64,000 nucleotides of DNA from Nodosilinea sp. E11 (GTDB lineage Bacteria; Cyanobacteriota; Cyanobacteriia; Phormidesmidales; Phormidesmidaceae): assembly GCF_032813545.1 (NCBI RefSeq), contig NZ_CP136520.1, forward strand, positions 4,892,001 to 4,956,000. Reading direction: 5' to 3'. This document shows, in pieces, positions 61,420 through 64,000 of this stretch. Under the pieces are notes generated by a model, which did not search any database, was not told the origin of the DNA, and saw only the letters and a list, made by a program, of their open reading frames with translations. The stretch's first letter is position 1. Each line of letters begins with the position of its first letter. A program made the position numbers and the translations under genes.

Positions 61420-62175
61420 ATGGCAGATATTTCTGCAAAGCTTGTCAAAGACCTGCGCGACAAAACCGGCGCAGGCATGATGGACTGCAAAAAAGCCCTG
61501 AAAGAGAACGAGGGCAGCGTTGAAAAAGCCATTGAGTGGCTTCGCCAAAAAGGCATTGCTTCGGCTTCTAAGAAAGAAGGCCGGGTGGCTGCTGAGGGTA
61601 TTATTGGCAGCTACATTCACACTGGCGATCGCGTCGGTGTGCTGGTAGAGGTCAACTGTGAAACCGACTTCGTCGCCCGCCGCGACGAATTTAAGGCCTT
61701 GGTGCGCGATGTAGCCATGCAGATCGTGGCCTGCCCCAACGTGGAATATGTGCGGGTCAGCGATATCCCTGCCGAAGTGGCCGAGAAGGAAAAATCTATC
61801 GAGATGGGCCGCGATGACATCGCCAATAAGCCCGCCGCCATGCAGGAGAAAATTGTTGAGGGACGCATTCAGAAGCGCCTGAAAGAGCTTTCTCTGATGG
61901 ATCAGCCCTTCATCAAAGACCAAAATATTTCGGTAGAAGAGCTAATCAAACAGGCTATTTCCAAACTGGGTGAAAACATTCAGGTCCGCCGCTTTTCCCG
62001 GTTTGTGCTGGGTGAGGGCATTGAAAAAGAAGAAACCAACTTCGCCGACGAAGTAGCGGCCCAGACGGGGCAGAAGAAAGCTCAGCCTGAAGCAACAGTG
62101 GCCGAGGCTGCCCCCGAACCCACGCCCGAACCTGCTCCCGAGCCTACTGCAAAGAAGGCTAAGAAAAAGAAGTAG
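61420..62175 (+). CDS. tsf: Elongation factor Ts
   Basis: 251 residues. It recycles EF-Tu by nucleotide exchange. The N-terminal UBA-like module ([20 protein letters not shown]) with the TDFVA motif ([20 protein letters not shown]) and [40 protein letters not shown] are characteristic. The length fits short cyanobacterial EF-Ts, with one core repeat. The C-terminal 35 residues are Pro/Glu/Ala-rich and end in a lysine run (KKAKKKK). It is downstream of rpsB, and a terminator follows at about 62360. Confidence 0.98.
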   Translation: MADISAKLVKDLRDKTGAGMMDCKKALKENEGSVEKAIEWLRQKGIASASKKEGRVAAEGIIGSYIHTGDRVGVLVEVNCETDFVARRDEFKALVRDVAMQIVACPNVEYVRVSDIPAEVAEKEKSIEMGRDDIANKPAAMQEKIVEGRIQKRLKELSLMDQPFIKDQNISVEELIKQAISKLGENIQVRRFSRFVLGEGIEKEETNFADEVAAQTGQKKAQPEATVAEAAPEPTPEPAPEPTAKKAKKKK

Positions 62176-62228
62176 TCTCCTGGGGCTAGTAGTCTGCCAA
62201 GCTAGAGGTGACAGGTGAGTGGGTTCAA

Positions 62229-62244
62229 GGTGTCAGGTGTCAGG
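62229..62244 (+). repeat. Overlapping GGTGTCAGG repeats
   Basis: GGTGTCAGG at 62229-62237 and again at 62236-62244, sharing two bases; related ACCTGACAT lies at about 62261. The complement CCTGACACC occurs twice near 32260-32282, so this is a dispersed intergenic motif. Confidence 0.6.
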
Positions 62245-62359
62245 TTCTAGATCTGTCATGAACCTGACATCTGATCTCCTCAACGTTCAGAGCCTGTCAC
62301 AATCAGCTTGGTTAAGGACTAGCTACCTTAAAGGGCAGGTTGGCCCGCTAATCACCCAG

Positions 62360-62390
62360 AACGGGGGTACTCTAATGGGTCCCCCGTTTT
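62360..62390 (+). terminator. Intrinsic terminator of tsf
   Basis: AACGGGGG (62360-62367) pairs with CCCCCGTT (62381-62388), with a 13-nt loop and TTTT following. TATAAT at 62401-62406, just after it, is a -10 candidate for the next gene. Confidence 0.85.
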
Positions 62391-62430
62391 CGATATTCTT
62401 TATAATCAGGTATGGCATGGACAGAGAGGC

Positions 62431-63678
62431 ATGGTAAGGCCGGTTGAAAGCATTCGCAAAGATCTCAAGGCGCTTGAGGGGGTTACAGCCACTCTGGCCG
62501 AAGAGTTTAGCCAAAATTATGCCACCTACCTAACGGTGCTAGGCCAGGCCCTTCACCGTCAGGTGATTATGGCCACCTATCATCTCTGTACCCAGGTTTA
62601 TCCCGAAGAATTTTTGGCTCTGACGGTGAGCGATCGCTCCCGACTACAGCAAAATATTCAGACCTTGGGGCGAAACTCCCGGCAATGGCTTCTGGACCTG
62701 CTAGAGCCCAACCAAACGCCCGTTGACCTAGACCAGCGGCTCGACCCCGATGAGCTCAACCGCTTAGGGAGTGCCCTAGCGGCCCTGACTTCAGGGATTG
62801 ACTCTGCTGAGAATCACGACTCTGAGAGTCATGATTCCGAAAATCGAGATTCCGAAAACCAAGATTTTGGCGATCAAGACTTGGCCAAAACCCCTGAGGA
62901 AAGTTATGGGGACGTGGATATCCCCAATGCCGCCGAGTCAGACAGAGCCGAGCCAGATGGAGCCGAGTCTGCTGTAGAGGCATCACAGATCGCCGCTGAT
63001 GCTTCAGACGATGGTGAATCTCTAAAGGATTCAGAGGTCACTTCCCGGCTCGATCCCAAAACTCTGGTGCAGTCAGTGATCATGGCTGCCATGGCTAGCG
63101 ACCCTGAAGCTTCCTTGAGCGATCGCCCCTTTACTGGCGACCCGCTGACTCCCACTTTGGTGGCTAAGCACCATCTCATCCTGGAGCAGAGGATTCGCGA
63201 GGTGTTGCAGCGGGTATCGAGAAAAGCCAACCAGCTGCTAAGACAGGCCAAACTGATTCCCGACCTGCCCGAGGCGGTGCTGGAGGCGGCAGCCGATGCC
63301 GACATAGCTACTGCCAAGGGGCGCTCTGCTCCCAACGTGCTCAATGTGCTGGTGGCCATCACAGGCGATATCCCCGAGGAGTTTGGTGACCCAGAACCCG
63401 ATGGTGATGACGACACAATCGCCGACTCTGATGATGGCGATGGCGATGACGATGAGGCCCTAGAAGGCACGATGACCCACCTAGCCGCCATTCAGCTCAG
63501 GCTGAGCGATCTTGAATTTGGCGATGTGCAGTCGGCCCTGTGGCGCAGTAAACTGCGTACGGCGGTAGGGCGGTTGCGCAAGTTGGGCAAACAGTACCAG
63601 CAGGCCGAGCGTGAGCTGGCGATCGCCCAGGCCGAGCAAGCCTGGCGAGCAGTCTGGTACGACGACTCATCCCGGTAA
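62431..63678 (+). CDS. Conserved cyanobacterial protein of unknown function, upstream of recG
   Basis: 415 residues from an ATG at 62431 with AGAGAGG upstream. The N-terminal 115 residues are helical (IRKDLKALEGVTATLAEEFS, YLTVLGQALHRQVIMATYHL). A long acidic linker (about 120-205) contains repeats of the type DSE-N/H, e.g. HDSESHDSENRDSEN, and a second acidic block (GDDDTIADSDDGDGDDDE) sits near 335. Between them, a helical domain (LTPTLVAKHHLILEQRIREV). The C-terminus is a coiled coil (LGKQYQQAERELAIAQAEQA). No catalytic motif. It precedes recG by 19 bp and probably forms an operon with it. Confidence 0.8.
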   Translation: MVRPVESIRKDLKALEGVTATLAEEFSQNYATYLTVLGQALHRQVIMATYHLCTQVYPEEFLALTVSDRSRLQQNIQTLGRNSRQWLLDLLEPNQTPVDLDQRLDPDELNRLGSALAALTSGIDSAENHDSESHDSENRDSENQDFGDQDLAKTPEESYGDVDIPNAAESDRAEPDGAESAVEASQIAADASDDGESLKDSEVTSRLDPKTLVQSVIMAAMASDPEASLSDRPFTGDPLTPTLVAKHHLILEQRIREVLQRVSRKANQLLRQAKLIPDLPEAVLEAAADADIATAKGRSAPNVLNVLVAITGDIPEEFGDPEPDGDDDTIADSDDGDGDDDEALEGTMTHLAAIQLRLSDLEFGDVQSALWRSKLRTAVGRLRKLGKQYQQAERELAIAQAEQAWRAVWYDDSSR

Positions 63679-63697
63679 AATTCTGGGAATTGGACCT

Positions 63698-64000
63698 ATG
63701 GCGGAAGCACAACCTTCCCCGCCCGATTGGGTGCGGCTGCAGCGGGCTCTCTCCGTGGAGGCCGAAACCGGCTTTAACGACCTAGTGGGTAAACAGCAAC
63801 GCTTCAGCGAGTTTTTGCGCGATAGCTTACACCAGCCGCCCGCTAGTTTGCCTGGAGATCAGCAGGGTGCTTGGCAGACCCTGGCCCACAAGTATGCGGG
63901 TTATATCGACCTGAGCTTTGCCCAGCGTCAGCATTTAGTAGCCGAGACCCGTCGTTTTCTCTACGGTACCCAGCGCCTGCTGGAGAAAGTGGCGGAAACC
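63698..64000 (+). CDS. recG: ATP-dependent DNA helicase RecG (N-terminal part, cut by window edge)
   Basis: Open from the ATG at 63698 to the right edge (101 codons). The sequence PDWVRLQRALSVEAETGFND, LVGKQQRFSEFL, and GYIDLSFAQRQHLVAETRRF resembles the cyanobacterial-specific N-terminal extension of RecG, which precedes the wedge and helicase domains. RecG remodels stalled replication forks. The helicase motifs lie beyond the window, so the assignment rests on the N-terminal pattern and the upstream conserved protein. Confidence 0.75.
   Translation, partial: MAEAQPSPPDWVRLQRALSVEAETGFNDLVGKQQRFSEFLRDSLHQPPASLPGDQQGAWQTLAHKYAGYIDLSFAQRQHLVAETRRFLYGTQRLLEKVAET

Noticed and set aside
61303..61923. 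A 206-codon frame antisense to tsf
   Set aside because: Its C-terminus is the spacer tandem repeat read backward (repeated NPRAKS) and the rest mirrors tsf.

Overview
The window is chromosomal DNA of a cyanobacterium, probably a filamentous Leptolyngbya/Nodosilinea-like form (the genus is inference). The octamer GCGATCGC (HIP1) is scattered through genes and spacers. Several genes are typical of cyanobacteria: a high-light-inducible protein, a CAAD/CURT1-like thylakoid protein, GUN4, a DUF3146 protein, a cyanobacterial class II aldolase and a TRM1-type tRNA methyltransferase. I see no rRNA, CRISPR array, transposase or prophage.

Region 1 (about 1-21.5 kb) is an exopolysaccharide locus. A long minus-strand run from 17971 to the left edge encodes a WbaZ-like glycosyltransferase, a Wzc/GumC-type co-polymerase with tyrosine-kinase domain, a degenerate HepC-like sugar transferase, an MsbA-like ABC exporter, eight further glycosyltransferases (GT-A and GT-B folds, one cut by the window edge), a Wzy/O-antigen-ligase-type polymerase and an exosortase. 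Several genes overlap by 4 bp or are 1-25 bp apart. Divergent from this run, across an 868-bp spacer rich in repeats, lie a Wza-like export protein and then an intact initiating sugar-phosphate transferase. Together they could cover initiation, assembly, polymerisation, chain-length control and export of a surface polysaccharide. No Wzx flippase is visible; the ABC exporter is the candidate substitute.

Region 2 (21.5-32.5 kb) is mixed housekeeping: a bestrophin-like channel, HflX with an apparently non-canonical start codon, a HLIP, a CAAD protein, a membrane protein resembling a plant plastid family, then a minus-strand run clpS - DUF2103 - trm1 - lipoprotein serpin, then hemB and tRNA-Lys(TTT).

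Region 3 (32.5-49.5 kb) holds class II fructose-bisphosphate aldolase, an inositol-phosphatase-family protein, a 1325-residue polytopic membrane protein, NAD kinase, DUF3146, an AT-rich Mrr-type restriction endonuclease facing a small XRE regulator, a 53-residue conserved small protein, a YqgF-type nuclease, SMC, a PRC-barrel protein and an RraA-like protein.

Region 4 (49.5-64 kb) begins with a 1.1-kb spacer without a convincing gene. It then carries 6-phosphogluconate dehydrogenase, a Xi-class glutathione transferase, an isoaspartyl peptidase coupled to a 46-residue membrane protein, a response regulator - GUN4 - DUF2256 run, NADP isocitrate dehydrogenase, a UDP-glucuronate-epimerase-like enzyme, a flippase-like membrane protein, rpsB and tsf with a structured rpsB leader, a cyanobacterial protein of unknown function and the start of recG.

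The most interesting items are the potential pseudoknot in the rpsB leader that overlaps its ribosome-binding site, the apparent ATC start of hflX, the polysaccharide locus with an orphan exosortase and a catalytically altered sugar transferase, and its divergent regulatory spacer.
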